Source of the DNA: Opitutaceae bacterium EW11
Lineage (GTDB): Bacteria; Verrucomicrobiota; Verrucomicrobiia; Opitutales; Opitutaceae
DNA: 64,000 nt
Reading direction: 5' to 3'
Assembly: GCA_003054665.1 (NCBI GenBank)
Contig: QAYY01000011.1
Span: forward strand, 346,654-410,653
Positions 7,758 to 16,825 of the stretch are shown here, in pieces. The position numbers were made by a program, and so were the translations under genes. Position 1 is the first letter of the stretch. The number at the start of each line of letters is the position of its first letter. The notes below the pieces were generated by a model. The model saw nothing but the letters and a program-made list of their open reading frames with translations, had not been told where the DNA came from and searched no databases.

Positions 7758-10568
7758 CTAGCGCGACGGCGGCGGCAGTGGTGGAACCGAGTCGGGGATC
7801 GGAAGCCGCTCGGTTTCGAGAATCTGCCCGAAGAAGGACGGTTCTGCACTCGACCCTTGAATGCGATTGAGGCCAATGGTTACGTCGCGCAGCGAAGAAT
7901 CGAACGAAAAAACCGGCTGGTCTAGCACCGTCTTCCCGTCGAACTGGACCGTGATTCTGTTGCGCAGGCGTTCGATCGGTGCCGGGTCTTTCCCACTCAA
8001 CTTGGGATGCCCGAGAGGATACAGCGCACCGGTACTAATCACGAATTCGTGTTCGGCGAAGTAGTCGGCCTCGATCGGCTGACTTGCCCAGTACATACCA
8101 CGCCCCCAGATATCCATACCCACGCGGATATGGGTCGGGTCTTGGTAGATCACGAAGATGAAAGTCGCAGCCTGCGGTATTCCAGTCGTAAGGAGCGGTT
8201 GGGATCTCCCGACGTTTTCGCGAGGGAGCACGACTCGCAGGCGGAGGGGGCCTGCAGCCTGAGCATAGGTGCGCCATGCGTGCCAACCCCACGACGACGC
8301 GGCCAGGACCAGACACGCTGCGATAATCGGCAGTTTTTGCTTCCAAATGGTCCGCGTTGCTCCATCCAGCACCTGCTGTCCTCGTTCCAGGCTGCGAGGG
8401 AGGAACGTGAAAACGCCACAGAGAATAATCACAGCGCACCATCCTACGCAGCTCGACCAGAAACTGATTCGAAGCCACCAAGGACCATCGTACCGAATTT
8501 CTACTTTGCTCTCGCCTCCGGGCACAGATGCCATGACTAGCCCATCCGGCGAACGCTGAACTCGTGAAGTGTGGCCGTCCACCATGGCCCGATAGCCGTC
8601 GATAAAAATTCTTGGGATCTCGATGTAACCAGGTTCTGAAACCCGAACGGTTGCGCGAAACGGTACGAGAGATTCTACACGAATAGGCAGTTTTTCCGGA
8701 TCGAGTTCCCGAAGCTTGAAATCGGCAAAATTCAACAGCCGCGCCGATCCCATTTCCGGCCCGATCAGCTGGAACTGGATGATTTCGGTTTCCGGTGAGC
8801 TGGTCCAGAGTGTGAGGGAGTGCCTGTTACTGGGCTCCATTCCGAACCCGCGCGGCTGGCCCGCTTGGGGAAGCGGATAGACACGGATTGTATTCGGGCC
8901 GATAATGCGCAGAACACCGGTCAAAGGCGGAGAGCGAAACGTCAGGTCGAGAATATAACGTCTGCCGGGCTCAAGCTTTATCGTGGGCTTCAGCTCGGCA
9001 ATGTCGCCCGAACCGCTGCTTGCTGTGAGACGTCCGGTCTGAACCTCCCGGCCCCAGGCCTCCGAAGCTTTCCAATTACTGACCAGTTCGTCCGCTGTCT
9101 CGCGTTTCAAAACTCGGGTCTCCATCACCGGATCCATTACGCCGTTTTCGAAGGATGGCGGGAGGGTGAACATCGCATATGCAATCAGTGTCAGGTTGAT
9201 GTTCTCCGGCGCATGACTGTACCGGGTGTACGCAGTGTCTGCCCGTGACGCGTAACCTCGGCTGATGAATCGCCAAGATTGGTATACTGTCCAGAACGAG
9301 ACTACGATGAGCGCCAATGCAGTAAGATCTCGGAGCACTTTCGGCACCCCATCAAACCTGGGCCAGTTCCGAATCCTCGCAGCGCCAAAGAGGAAGAGGG
9401 CGGTGATGATGGGATAGAGACGTTGCATGGGCCACGGGCCGTTTATCGTAATCGCGAACGTCGGCATGTGATCCCAAAGCCACGCAGTCAGAAGTGGAAC
9501 AGGGATGGTGAAGGCAAGAAGTGCCAGAGCTACGGTCACGAGGACGAGCGACGCGAAACTGCGTCTCAAGACTGAGAACACCCATGCAAGGCCGAGCAAT
9601 GCCCAGTATGAATAGCCAAGTTGGAAGTCACCGAGCTTGTTGGCCGCAGCGCTAACCGGAAGCAGGCTCGAATGAAACGCACCAAGAATCTCCTTCACGA
9701 CCGCCTCCGGTGCGCGCGCGGCGGACATTGAACTGTAGCTCCGGACGGAGAGGGCGGAGGTGAAGACAAAGCCGGCAAGTATCATTCCGATCGCCACCGC
9801 CGGTATGATCGCCTTCATCTCTCGCGACCGAAGCCTGAGCGCGAACAATAGCGGAAGATGGGCGAGTACCGACGCAAGTGAGAGCCACCATGCCACTGGA
9901 GGGTGGGCCCACCAACAGGCGGCAAGTCCGCACGCGAGAAGCAGGTAGGTCCCGAACCCCCGTCGACCATCCAGAGCACGGAGATTCGCCGCCACGACCA
10001 GAGGCACGTAGGGCACGGCCATAACAGTCATGTAGAGGTCCATGGCGTACGCGGCCGCGAGCACGCCGGGGCTGAGCAGGTAGGCGGCTGTGAACACCAG
10101 AGAGAGCTGTGACGATGCTTCGGTCGAACGCCGGAGGCACTGATAGCAACTGAATGCGGCCGCGACCAGACTGAGGGCCAGTGCGAGATTCTGGAGGGCC
10201 CAGAAATTCAGTTGCCGAAAAGTTGCGAGATCGAGAGCCTGCGCGAGCGTCGTGAGGTAGGGAGCGGTGCGGACCGGATGGATACGACCGTTGAAAGCGA
10301 ACTCGCTTTGACCGACGAGCGTTGGAATTACGCCAGCGCGCGCTTGTGTCACGGCGTCGGCAACCGCAAGGCTGTAATTGTACGCTTCGCTGGTGCCTAG
10401 ACTGCGTGTGGTGACGAACGGTCCCGCCGCAAACAATCCGGTGGCGAACAGGATTCCCACGTGGATTACGTAGGGTTTCCACTCTGCTCCATGCGGTCGC
10501 CTCGACCAACTAATCCAACCCAAAGCAGCCAGCGGCACGACTAGAAGTACGATGAGCGGCCAGAGCAT
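7758..10568 (-). CDS. Large polytopic membrane protein, paralogue of the 3351-6158 protein with an extra C-terminal module
   Basis: 936 residues. Residues 1-430 are membrane spans with the 'GQSEFAFNG' then H-P-V-R-T-A-P motif at about 86-103, as in the paralogue upstream. A beta-rich extracytoplasmic domain follows (about 480-695), then two more spans (about 700-725 and 745-762). A C-terminal soluble module (about 774-915) has no counterpart in the 935-residue paralogue but resembles copies found in the 1067-residue protein at 12497-15700. A proline-rich end (P-P-L-P-P-P) closes the chain. Probably a GT-C-like glycan enzyme of the cytoplasmic membrane; substrate unknown. A 115-nt leader separates it from the epimerase gene. 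Confidence 0.75.
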   Translation of the reverse strand: MLWPLIVLLVVPLAALGWISWSRRPHGAEWKPYVIHVGILFATGLFAAGPFVTTRSLGTSEAYNYSLAVADAVTQARAGVIPTLVGQSEFAFNGRIHPVRTAPYLTTLAQALDLATFRQLNFWALQNLALALSLVAAAFSCYQCLRRSTEASSQLSLVFTAAYLLSPGVLAAAYAMDLYMTVMAVPYVPLVVAANLRALDGRRGFGTYLLLACGLAACWWAHPPVAWWLSLASVLAHLPLLFALRLRSREMKAIIPAVAIGMILAGFVFTSALSVRSYSSMSAARAPEAVVKEILGAFHSSLLPVSAAANKLGDFQLGYSYWALLGLAWVFSVLRRSFASLVLVTVALALLAFTIPVPLLTAWLWDHMPTFAITINGPWPMQRLYPIITALFLFGAARIRNWPRFDGVPKVLRDLTALALIVVSFWTVYQSWRFISRGYASRADTAYTRYSHAPENINLTLIAYAMFTLPPSFENGVMDPVMETRVLKRETADELVSNWKASEAWGREVQTGRLTASSGSGDIAELKPTIKLEPGRRYILDLTFRSPPLTGVLRIIGPNTIRVYPLPQAGQPRGFGMEPSNRHSLTLWTSSPETEIIQFQLIGPEMGSARLLNFADFKLRELDPEKLPIRVESLVPFRATVRVSEPGYIEIPRIFIDGYRAMVDGHTSRVQRSPDGLVMASVPGGESKVEIRYDGPWWLRISFWSSCVGWCAVIILCGVFTFLPRSLERGQQVLDGATRTIWKQKLPIIAACLVLAASSWGWHAWRTYAQAAGPLRLRVVLPRENVGRSQPLLTTGIPQAATFIFVIYQDPTHIRVGMDIWGRGMYWASQPIEADYFAEHEFVISTGALYPLGHPKLSGKDPAPIERLRNRITVQFDGKTVLDQPVFSFDSSLRDVTIGLNRIQGSSAEPSFFGQILETERLPIPDSVPPLPPPSR

Positions 10569-10588
10569 GTCGTGACGAAGAGTGATTT

Positions 10589-10632
10589 GCCTCCCGGAGG
10601 CAATCGCGGCTTAAGGGCTCCCGCCGGGAGGC
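10589..10632 (-). promoter_or_regulatory. Inverted repeat in the leader of the 7758-10568 gene
   Basis: A perfect 9-bp inverted repeat (10589-10597 and 10624-10632, GCCTCCCGG/CCGGGAGGC) lies 21 nt upstream of the ATG at 10568, in the 115-nt gap after the epimerase gene. No U-tract follows it, so a leader hairpin that affects translation, or a processing site, is more likely than a terminator. Confidence 0.3.
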
Positions 10633-10683
10633 GGCAGGGACGTGAGGTGGATGCCCCTGCGATACCGGTCCGCGAGCTGAAGG

Positions 10684-11658
10684 TCAGTGGCGGGTCTCGT
10701 ACACCCAGCGATTTGCCTCGAGCCACCGGAGTGTCTTCACGATTCCTTGTTCAATCGACAGCTTTGGTTTCCAGCCGGTGTCTTGGATCTTTTTCGTGTC
10801 GAGGAAAATGAACGGATTGTCGCCAATCCAGCCGCGGTCTCCACCCGTGTATCGAATTTCTGGCTGCAATCTCAGCGCACCGCAGATGAAGCGGATGCTA
10901 TCGTTGACTTGTACATACTCGGCGGTTCCGAGATTGTAGATCTGTGTGCGGTGCTTGGCAGCTGCGGCAGTCCCAAGGCGTGTTACGTGAAGGATCGCGT
11001 CGACGCAGTCCTGGACGTAAAGATAGCTCTTACGCTGCGTACCATTACCCAGCACCTTGAGGTGGCCGGGGTGTTCAACCAATTGCTTATAGAAATCGAA
11101 CACGTGGCCGTGCGTGTAGCGCTCACCGAGTATTGAAACGAAACGGAAGATGTATCCCTCGAAGCCGAACCCCTCACCGTAGGCGGAAATCAGACCTTCG
11201 CCGGCGATCTTGGAAGCTCCGTAGAGCGATGTCTGGATTGGGAACGGCGCAGCTTCCGGCGTCGGGATCACTGCTGCTTCACCGTAACACGAACCGGTTG
11301 AAGAGAAACCAATCCGCTTGATGCCGTTGGCGCGCATTGCCTCAAGCACGTTGAACGTGGCAATCGTGTTCTGCTCCAGGTCCTTCTTCGGATGCTCCGT
11401 GCCGAACCGCACGTCAGCATTGGCGGCGAAATGGAAGACGAAATCGCATCCCTTCATTGCGGCTGTGAGTGCCGGCAGATCCAGGTTGTCTCCCCGTACT
11501 AGCTTGAAGTGTGGATTCTTCTGGGCGCTTTCCAGGAAACGCTCCTGCCCGGTGCAGAAGTTGTCCCACCCGACAACTGAGATGCCGTCGACCAGAAGTC
11601 GATCGATGAGGTTTGAACCGATGAATCCGGCTGCGCCGGTCACGAACACGGTGTGCAT
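10684..11658 (-). CDS. NAD-dependent epimerase/dehydratase (UDP-glucose 4-epimerase-like)
   Basis: A 324-residue extended SDR. The cofactor motif GxxGxxG is at 8-14 (TGAAGFIG), 'FHFAANADVR' at about 75-84, a catalytic Ser/Thr region at about 119-123, and the catalytic pair is Y146/K150. The sequence fits the NDP-sugar epimerase/dehydratase group that supplies nucleotide sugars, such as UDP-galactose or UDP-uronate derivatives, for glycosyltransferases. It lies 18 nt after the methyltransferase gene and is likely in the same transcript. Specific substrate not determinable from motifs. Confidence 0.9.
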   Translation of the reverse strand: MHTVFVTGAAGFIGSNLIDRLLVDGISVVGWDNFCTGQERFLESAQKNPHFKLVRGDNLDLPALTAAMKGCDFVFHFAANADVRFGTEHPKKDLEQNTIATFNVLEAMRANGIKRIGFSSTGSCYGEAAVIPTPEAAPFPIQTSLYGASKIAGEGLISAYGEGFGFEGYIFRFVSILGERYTHGHVFDFYKQLVEHPGHLKVLGNGTQRKSYLYVQDCVDAILHVTRLGTAAAAKHRTQIYNLGTAEYVQVNDSIRFICGALRLQPEIRYTGGDRGWIGDNPFIFLDTKKIQDTGWKPKLSIEQGIVKTLRWLEANRWVYETRH

Positions 11659-11676
11659 GGAGAAAGGCGGTGCCCG

Positions 11677-12459
11677 TTAACGGGCAAGGGGCTCCAGTCG
11701 GGGGGTGAGGGCCAGACCAATACAGAGATTGTTGGAGATGAAGGGCAGGAAAGGAAGAGGGAAGAAACTGCGGGCGCGTACTGCGAAGTACGGGTGCAGC
11801 TCTTCCATGATCTCGTGCGGGAGATTGATGTGTTCGCGCTTGTAGAACCACGAGTAGTCGCCGCCGAAATGCTTTTTATAGACTCGTTCGGCGGACATCT
11901 TTCGGGCTAAGGTGTAGGCGAGGCTGCCTTCGGTCGGAATCACGACCAAGAACCGCCCGGTACGTTTATTCAGAAGCCGATGCGCCTCGCGGATCGTTGC
12001 GGGAAGATCGGGAAGATGCTCCAGAACGTGAACCGCGATCACTCGATCGAAGAAGCCGTCGGAGAAGTCCAAACGCTTTTGGCAGTCTCCGACAATTGCG
12101 TTTACTCGGGGAAAGTTCTTGCGGATCTCCGCCGCCATGTTTTCGCGGAGCTCAAGCGCGTAGTAATTCCGTTCCTGTTCCGCAGTAAGCTTCTCGTAGT
12201 GGATGTGCTCACCCAGTCCCGCGCCGATCTCAAGGGTCGTGACGAAATTCGGCTGAGAGTGCCGGACGGGGAAATTGTGGTTGAACGTCTCCACAATCCC
12301 AAAGCGCTTTGGCAGCACTTGGTGCCAGAGCTTCATGAATTCGTCGCTGATGCGCTTCTGCTCTGGGGTGAGCGGCGGAAGCACTTTGGGCCATTTGGCT
12401 GTTTGCATTGCTGTCAAGGGAAGCGGAAAAAGCTGAGACGAAAAGGGTGAAATGACCAT
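11677..12459 (-). CDS. Class I SAM-dependent methyltransferase
   Basis: About 260 residues with a Rossmann-like SAM-binding core. Motif I is 'LEIGAGLGEH', followed by an acidic residue at the end of strand 2, then 'IVGDCQKRLDF' and the post-motif 'DRVIAVHVLEHLPD' typical of class I methyltransferases. The frame extends upstream into the preceding gene, so I start at the ATG at 12459. A Shine-Dalgarno-like AGGAGG abuts that ATG with no spacing, so the next ATG at 12408, where the family-like sequence begins, is a real alternative. It follows the 1067-residue membrane protein by 37 nt and precedes the epimerase. Likely role: methylation of a sugar or lipid-linked glycan. Confidence 0.85.
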   Translation of the reverse strand: MVISPFSSQLFPLPLTAMQTAKWPKVLPPLTPEQKRISDEFMKLWHQVLPKRFGIVETFNHNFPVRHSQPNFVTTLEIGAGLGEHIHYEKLTAEQERNYYALELRENMAAEIRKNFPRVNAIVGDCQKRLDFSDGFFDRVIAVHVLEHLPDLPATIREAHRLLNKRTGRFLVVIPTEGSLAYTLARKMSAERVYKKHFGGDYSWFYKREHINLPHEIMEELHPYFAVRARSFFPLPFLPFISNNLCIGLALTPRLEPLAR

Positions 12460-12496
12460 CCTCCTGCCGCCCGGGCAAGCACGGTCTTTGGTGCCA

Positions 12497-15400
12497 TCAC
12501 TGACTGGCGGGCGGTTTGGTCTGTCTGGACTTTCTGATGATCGTGCCGGTAAAGACAGATTCACAGGTCGAGATGCCGATTTTGTTCTCGCCGAGCTGGA
12601 GTGTTGCCGTGGCCGTCGAATGTGTGGGTTGATCCCAAGCAAAAGCTTCGCGTCCATCGAGCCAGACTCGGGTGGCTGACTCGATTCCTGTCAGGGGTTG
12701 ATTCTCGAAAAGCGAGCCCATCGAAATCCAGAGTTCGTGCTCAATGGACAGGTCGACCTTGATCGGTGGAGAACTCGGGCCTCCAATTCCCCAATGATCT
12801 GCGCCAATCGATATCGTGTCTGGGCCCAGGTATTTTACGTACACCGCATCCCCAGCACCGGTCATTCCGGTTACGATGAGCGGTTCCGCGTGCCCCTGCC
12901 GATCGGTTGGAAAACGGACACGAAGTCGGATGGGGCCATCTCCAGGAATGATCGCGGGCTTCCAGACCGGAATAAGAGGCACTGTGGCGACATCGCCCGT
13001 TGCCGCGTTTTTCCACGGCTCGAGCCGCCAGCGAGCTGATTCTTTGTCCACAGTCGAATGCCGCCAAACGATTTCGCCGTCTTTCCGAAGCCGGTATTCT
13101 GACTTTCCCTCTTCAAGGACGAATCCCAGTGGAACCCGATCGCTGACACCGATCAGGGTGGTGCTTTCGCGACCGTCTTCGCTCCTCCAGATCAACTCTG
13201 CGTCTCTGTGGTCCCGTCGCCTGACGGAGAGTGTGCCATTCGAATTTCGGCTAACCAGCGAGAGGATTGGGATACGGTCTGAGTTATTCGGCAGAAAGAA
13301 CGCGGGCAGTTGAGTCTCCGCCACGGAGGGCACGGGAATGTAGGATAGTCGGAGCGTCTCTCCACCGAAAACATGTCGAGCCGGCCCTCGCTTCTGTGTG
13401 TTGGACAGAGGGACGATTTCGATCCGTGAGTCATCTTTTCTGGAAGAACCACAACTCCACACCTGTGCCCCATCCACCCAGATACGGTAGCCCGGATTCC
13501 CTCCCGGTTTGGCCGCCCCAATCGGTTCGACACTGATCGCATGGGGCACTTCGTACACCACTTCAACAGGCGCGGAAGTCTCATCCACGCCGGGAGATGA
13601 GTGCACGAAGCGCACGTAAGTCGGCTTGGAGTACTCAATCGAGATCATCTCCGTTTCCATCCCAAGCCCAATGGATGCGATTGGCTCCATTGTTCCATAC
13701 CTGTCGCGCGGAAGCAGCAGTTGAGCTTCGAAGACTCTATCAGTGGACCTACGTTCGGCCAACCAGTCGACAGACGGTCGGGAGACTTGAGCTTCAGAGA
13801 GAACACCCCCGAATTCGGGGGCTGTCCAGATTACCCGATCTCGTTTGCCCCACACGATCCGGCTTGGCGGGATTGAGTAGCACGGCACCTGAAGATTCAG
13901 GCATTGTTTGCCATCCAATCTCACTACGACTCGGTTCTGCAGCTGCTGCTGTTCGGCCTCGGGTCGGTCTTTCCACCACGGATGGTCGAGAGGCGGATAG
14001 AATGCCCCAACTTCAAGATCCATCTTCATGGGTTTGCCGGGGGTGTACGTGAACGCCGGCCCGGGCAGGTCTCCGTAGGGATGATGTTCGAAGATGAACC
14101 GCGCGGTCCCCGGGCTGAGATACTGGACCAGAAGCGCGTCGGCTTCTTCATAGATTCCAGCCACAAAAACCGGTTCTGTTGTACCAGCTGCTCGAGTGGC
14201 TGGGAACGTGATGTCGAGGGAGCGAGCCCCTGGAGGCTCGGCGAAGTGCGACAGGATGGGCCAGGCAGCTCGGTCAAACCGCCGTGCGATCGCGGTATAG
14301 TCGTTCCGATGACGGTCTCTCAGCCATCCATGCGAATGCAGGCTGGCGAAAAAGTTGAATGCCGCTCCTACGAGCAGGGTCGAGATGCTGGCCGTAGTGA
14401 CCATACGCGACAGCCAACTCCGCCGTGTGCCGAACAACGATACGGTTAGGGTCACCAATCCCAGAAGCACAGGCTGGAAGTCCAACATGTACCGGTTGGC
14501 TCGAACGCCTGCTGCAGCCATCGGCGCGGCCGCGACGGCGAACCAGACCGCAGTAAAAACAAAGGCCGCGCTGGATGCACTGCCAGGTATCAGTTTCTTC
14601 CATCGCCAGACTACCGCGGCGAGCAGCGCCACGACTAACGGACCCATGTACGCCTGGCCATGCGCCTGCTCGTAGCTCCAATATTGGGCCGGACGAACGA
14701 TGTCTGGCACCGGAGCGACGAATGGGAAATATGGATACAACTGTGGCTTGGCGAAATAGTAGTACCTCAGGTTGTGCCACACCCACGAGACGGAGAACAT
14801 CTTGGGCGGCATCCCGTTCACTTGGAATCTGAAGCCGAACTCGAGAGGGTGCCCGAATCGGGCGAAATTGTAGCCCAGGAGTCCAATCAGAATCGCGGTG
14901 GCGGGGAATCCGGCAAACAGCCAGGGCTGCAAGAGCGCCCAGCGATTGCGCGCTCCGTTTTTCCAATTCTGGTGCGTGCACCACGCGGCCAATACCGGCA
15001 ACAGAATCAGGAGTGGAAGCAGCGTACCGCGTGAGGCCCCAGCCATCCCAATGGCGAATCCAGCCAGTGAAAGCCATCTACCCTTGTGCGTTTTGTGGAA
15101 GAGCGCTTGGGTGCAAGCGAGAAGCCCAACCATGCTCCAAAAGTAGCCGGAGCTTGCAGCGACCTCGTAGAAAAGTGAGCGGCGTAGCGTTGGGAGCGCG
15201 CCTGTACAGAGACCCATCGCAAGAACCAAGACGGACCAGATCCATACCGGTGTGCTGGGCGCGGCGTGCCGCTTCCAAGTAGCCACCCATGCCACGCTGG
15301 TCCAAAAACCAAGAACGACAAAAAGGAGGGCGACAAACGGTTCGTTGGGGTAGGCGCCGGTGAGAAGAAAAACCGGCATGAAGATCGCGAGGATAGGGGC

Positions 15401-15700
15401 GGCCCCAAAATAGAGATAATACCTGTCCTTGTAAAAACTCGCATCTAGGAGGAACGGTTCTGGCACGGGGTGCCCGTCACTCGCGACGTAGCTGACGTGC
15501 GGATGCGGAGTGACCCGCATCGAGAGTTCACCTGCTGCGAATCCCGCTGTTTGTCTCGTATAGTACTCAACTGGACGGGGACTTAGTTCCGTCAGATGCG
15601 GGCCTTCCATGGAAATGGAGGTCCAGAGGATCACCGCAGTGGCTATGAACAAGGAAACCCAGCCCGCCACGCTGCCCACCCCGACACGCATTCCCGTCAT
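12497..15700 (-). CDS. Large GT-C-like membrane protein with repeated extracytoplasmic modules
   Basis: 1067 residues. Residues 1-480 contain about ten membrane spans. The rest is extracytoplasmic and appears to contain several copies of one beta-rich module: about 494-605, 656-750 and 924-1022, plus a weak copy at about 783-880. Copies share an opening 'FPxxxxGxxEP', a central acidic/aromatic patch and a closing '(V/I)W(L/V)DG' or 'VRLDG' strand. The last copy resembles the C-terminal module of the 936-residue protein at 7758-10568. The ATG lies 2 nt after the stop of the upstream GT2 gene, so they are coupled. Possibly a lipid-linked sugar transferase whose modules bind the nascent glycan; that is inference. 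Confidence 0.75.
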   Translation of the reverse strand: MTGMRVGVGSVAGWVSLFIATAVILWTSISMEGPHLTELSPRPVEYYTRQTAGFAAGELSMRVTPHPHVSYVASDGHPVPEPFLLDASFYKDRYYLYFGAAPILAIFMPVFLLTGAYPNEPFVALLFVVLGFWTSVAWVATWKRHAAPSTPVWIWSVLVLAMGLCTGALPTLRRSLFYEVAASSGYFWSMVGLLACTQALFHKTHKGRWLSLAGFAIGMAGASRGTLLPLLILLPVLAAWCTHQNWKNGARNRWALLQPWLFAGFPATAILIGLLGYNFARFGHPLEFGFRFQVNGMPPKMFSVSWVWHNLRYYYFAKPQLYPYFPFVAPVPDIVRPAQYWSYEQAHGQAYMGPLVVALLAAVVWRWKKLIPGSASSAAFVFTAVWFAVAAAPMAAAGVRANRYMLDFQPVLLGLVTLTVSLFGTRRSWLSRMVTTASISTLLVGAAFNFFASLHSHGWLRDRHRNDYTAIARRFDRAAWPILSHFAEPPGARSLDITFPATRAAGTTEPVFVAGIYEEADALLVQYLSPGTARFIFEHHPYGDLPGPAFTYTPGKPMKMDLEVGAFYPPLDHPWWKDRPEAEQQQLQNRVVVRLDGKQCLNLQVPCYSIPPSRIVWGKRDRVIWTAPEFGGVLSEAQVSRPSVDWLAERRSTDRVFEAQLLLPRDRYGTMEPIASIGLGMETEMISIEYSKPTYVRFVHSSPGVDETSAPVEVVYEVPHAISVEPIGAAKPGGNPGYRIWVDGAQVWSCGSSRKDDSRIEIVPLSNTQKRGPARHVFGGETLRLSYIPVPSVAETQLPAFFLPNNSDRIPILSLVSRNSNGTLSVRRRDHRDAELIWRSEDGRESTTLIGVSDRVPLGFVLEEGKSEYRLRKDGEIVWRHSTVDKESARWRLEPWKNAATGDVATVPLIPVWKPAIIPGDGPIRLRVRFPTDRQGHAEPLIVTGMTGAGDAVYVKYLGPDTISIGADHWGIGGPSSPPIKVDLSIEHELWISMGSLFENQPLTGIESATRVWLDGREAFAWDQPTHSTATATLQLGENKIGISTCESVFTGTIIRKSRQTKPPASQ

Positions 15701-15702
15701 CC

Positions 15703-16659
15703 TTAGAACCGTCGAGCTGGATGGACGTCCGGGGAAAACCCTTCGGACCGATCCACGATGAACTTCGGGCGGGCGCGCACCTCTTCGTAGATACGGCCGA
15801 TATACTCGCCCAGGATGCCGACGCTGATCAGTTGGATGCCGCCCATGAAGAGGACGAGAATGACGATGGTGGGATTGCCAAGCGGGAACGGGAAATTCGC
15901 CAGCTTCATCACGAGGTAAACCAGCGCGATGAGAAACGACAGGCCGGCCATGAAGAATCCGAACTGCGTGCTCAACGTGAGGGCGTAGGTGGAGAAACAG
16001 AAGATCCCGTTGAAACCAATGCGCAGCGAACCGAGAAACCGGTTGTAGTTCGTTTCGCCGGCGAAGCGCGGCGGGCGGTCGAAGGGAATGATGATCTGCT
16101 TGAAGCCGACGACCGCGACCATGCCGCGGAGAAAGCCATGGCTCTCCTTCAGCTTCACGACTTCCGCCACCACCCGGCGCGACATCAGCCGAAAGTCGCC
16201 CGTATTCGGCGGAATCTTCACGTCGGCGATCTTGTTGATGACGTTGTACCCGGTCCGGGCCACCAACTTCTTCAACCAGGGTTCACCTGTCCGTTGCCGC
16301 CGCTGCGGAAGCACCACGTCGTAGCCTTCGCGCCATTTCTCGATCATCTGTCCCACCAGTTCGGGAGGATCCTGCATGTCGACGTCCATCACGATGACGG
16401 CATCGCCGGTGGAGTAGGTGAGCCCAGCCAGGGTGGCCATGGGTTGCCCGAACCGACGCGAGAACCTCAGCAGCTTGATCCGCTCGTCCTTCGCGCGTTC
16501 TTCCAGGATCACCTCCTCGGTCCGGTCGGGTGAGGGATCGAGCGAAAAGATCAGTTCGTAGTCTTCGGTAATGGCGGAAAGAAGAGGACGAATCCGCCGA
16601 AGGAATTCGGGGATGTTTTTCTCTTCCTTGTAGACCGGAACGACGATGCTGAGGAGCAT
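15703..16659 (-). CDS. Membrane-anchored family 2 glycosyltransferase (GtrB/DPM1-like)
   Basis: 318 residues from the ATG at 16659; the frame runs 30 codons further upstream, but family similarity starts at 'MLLSIVVPVYKEEKN'. The GT-A core carries D-V-D at about 92-94 within 'MDVDMQDPPE'. Two C-terminal membrane spans lie at about 235-255 and 265-290, followed by 'GEYIGRIYEEVRARP', as in GtrB-type enzymes. These transfer a sugar from a nucleotide donor to undecaprenyl phosphate at the inner face of the membrane. The product would be the natural donor for the GT-C-like 1067-residue protein encoded 2 nt downstream, which supports a donor/transferase pair. Confidence 0.9.
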   Translation of the reverse strand: MLLSIVVPVYKEEKNIPEFLRRIRPLLSAITEDYELIFSLDPSPDRTEEVILEERAKDERIKLLRFSRRFGQPMATLAGLTYSTGDAVIVMDVDMQDPPELVGQMIEKWREGYDVVLPQRRQRTGEPWLKKLVARTGYNVINKIADVKIPPNTGDFRLMSRRVVAEVVKLKESHGFLRGMVAVVGFKQIIIPFDRPPRFAGETNYNRFLGSLRIGFNGIFCFSTYALTLSTQFGFFMAGLSFLIALVYLVMKLANFPFPLGNPTIVILVLFMGGIQLISVGILGEYIGRIYEEVRARPKFIVDRSEGFSPDVHPARRF

Positions 16660-16773
16660 GGTGCGAAGTGGGAGGGACAAGTCATGAGGGGAATCCGGAC
16701 GAGACTCCAGAAAATCGTTGAGGCGGGTCCGCGCGAAGCCATCCCGCATAGGCGGTGGGTTTGGCCAACAAGC

Positions 16774-16801
16774 AAAAGGCGCGCCGAAAGGACACGCCTT
16801 G
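16774..16801 (-). terminator. Candidate intrinsic terminator after the 1207-residue gene
   Basis: Read on the minus strand, a 6-bp stem (AAGGCG/CGCCTT, arms at 16795-16800 and 16776-16781) closes a GC-rich loop and runs directly into a short T-rich stretch. It lies 25 nt after the stop of the gene at 16826-20449 and before the GT2 gene, so the GT2/1067-residue pair may have its own promoter. Confidence 0.45.
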
Positions 16802-16825
16802 GGACGATGCTCGGTCCCTCGGGGG

